Below, piece after piece: positions 41,115-41,146 of a stretch of 41,146 nucleotides of DNA. The stretch is from Flavonifractor plautii ATCC 29863. Its GTDB lineage: Bacteria > Bacillota > Clostridia > Oscillospirales > Oscillospiraceae. The stretch spans positions 1 through 41,146 of the forward strand of contig NZ_JH417652.1 of NCBI RefSeq assembly GCF_000239295.1. Direction: 5' to 3'. Positions within the stretch are counted from its first letter, which is position 1. Each line of letters begins with the position of its first letter. The notes under the pieces are model-generated. The model saw nothing but the letters and a program-made list of their open reading frames with translations. It made no database searches and was not told where the DNA came from. A program made the translations under genes and the position numbers.

Positions 41115-41146
41115 TGGCGACGCGGAAGGGACTTGAACCCTCGACC
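41115..41146 (-). tRNA. tRNA, 3' part only (isotype not readable)
   Basis: The window edge cuts a fourth tRNA. The minus strand shows a T-arm (GAGGG, loop TTCAAGT, CCCTT), the 3' acceptor CCGCGTC, a discriminator G and CCA. The anticodon lies outside. Confidence 0.85.

Overview
The window is a GC-rich stretch of a Gram-positive Clostridia chromosome. The supporting signs are Shine-Dalgarno sequences of the AGGAGG type before almost every gene, SigA-type promoters with 17-base spacers, an S-layer-homology protein, and the families DUF4317, CsoR, BlaI/M56 and an ECF riboflavin transporter behind an FMN riboswitch. GC content and gene content suggest an intestinal Oscillospiraceae relative (Flavonifractor/Lawsonibacter type). 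That placement is inference; no 16S gene is present. There is no CRISPR array, prophage or insertion sequence.

Layout. (1) 45-6528: a LysR regulator diverges from a four-gene operon (flavodoxin-like oxidoreductase with a zinc ribbon, an alpha/beta-barrel-like protein, a DUF2798-like membrane protein, a cytosolic LVIVD beta-propeller), with an OFA-type MFS carrier converging on it. This looks like an uncharacterised catabolic or redox module. (2) 6882-12086: a BMP-type nucleoside ABC importer. (3) 12196-16377: a MATE exporter with a Crp/Fnr regulator, then an 8-oxoguanine-deaminase-like amidohydrolase behind a small anchored protein. (4) 16464-21807: an S-layer-homology surface protein, a dCache chemoreceptor, and a serine recombinase. 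The AT-rich gap between receptor and recombinase holds three related palindromic sites spaced exactly 114 bp centre to centre, two direct and one inverted. They resemble Hin-type crossover sites, so this may be a phase-variable chemoreceptor. (5) 21954-24835: copper export (csoR-copA). (6) 24918-31646: DUF378, a TetR-controlled small-protein/MFS/DUF362 operon, cytidine deaminase, a second MFS and a polysaccharide deacetylase lipoprotein. (7) 31736-33705: ApbE, NusG-domain-II and Gx-transporter genes, a set linked to extracytoplasmic flavinylation and electron transfer. (8) 33906-40626: a multispanning membrane protein, DUF4317, riboflavin transporter RibU with its FMN riboswitch, a YpsA-like SLOG protein, a BlaI/M56 sensor pair and a lipoate-protein ligase. 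(9) 40751-41146: a tRNA cluster (Cys, Gly, Phe and a truncated one).

How parts may work together. The BMP importer, deaminase and cytidine deaminase point to nucleoside and nucleobase salvage. RibU supplies flavin that ApbE needs as FAD to flavinylate exported proteins. Regulation is compact: several promoters lie on top of the terminator of the previous gene, most strikingly the tetR promoter, whose -35 hexamer is exactly the loop of a hairpin.
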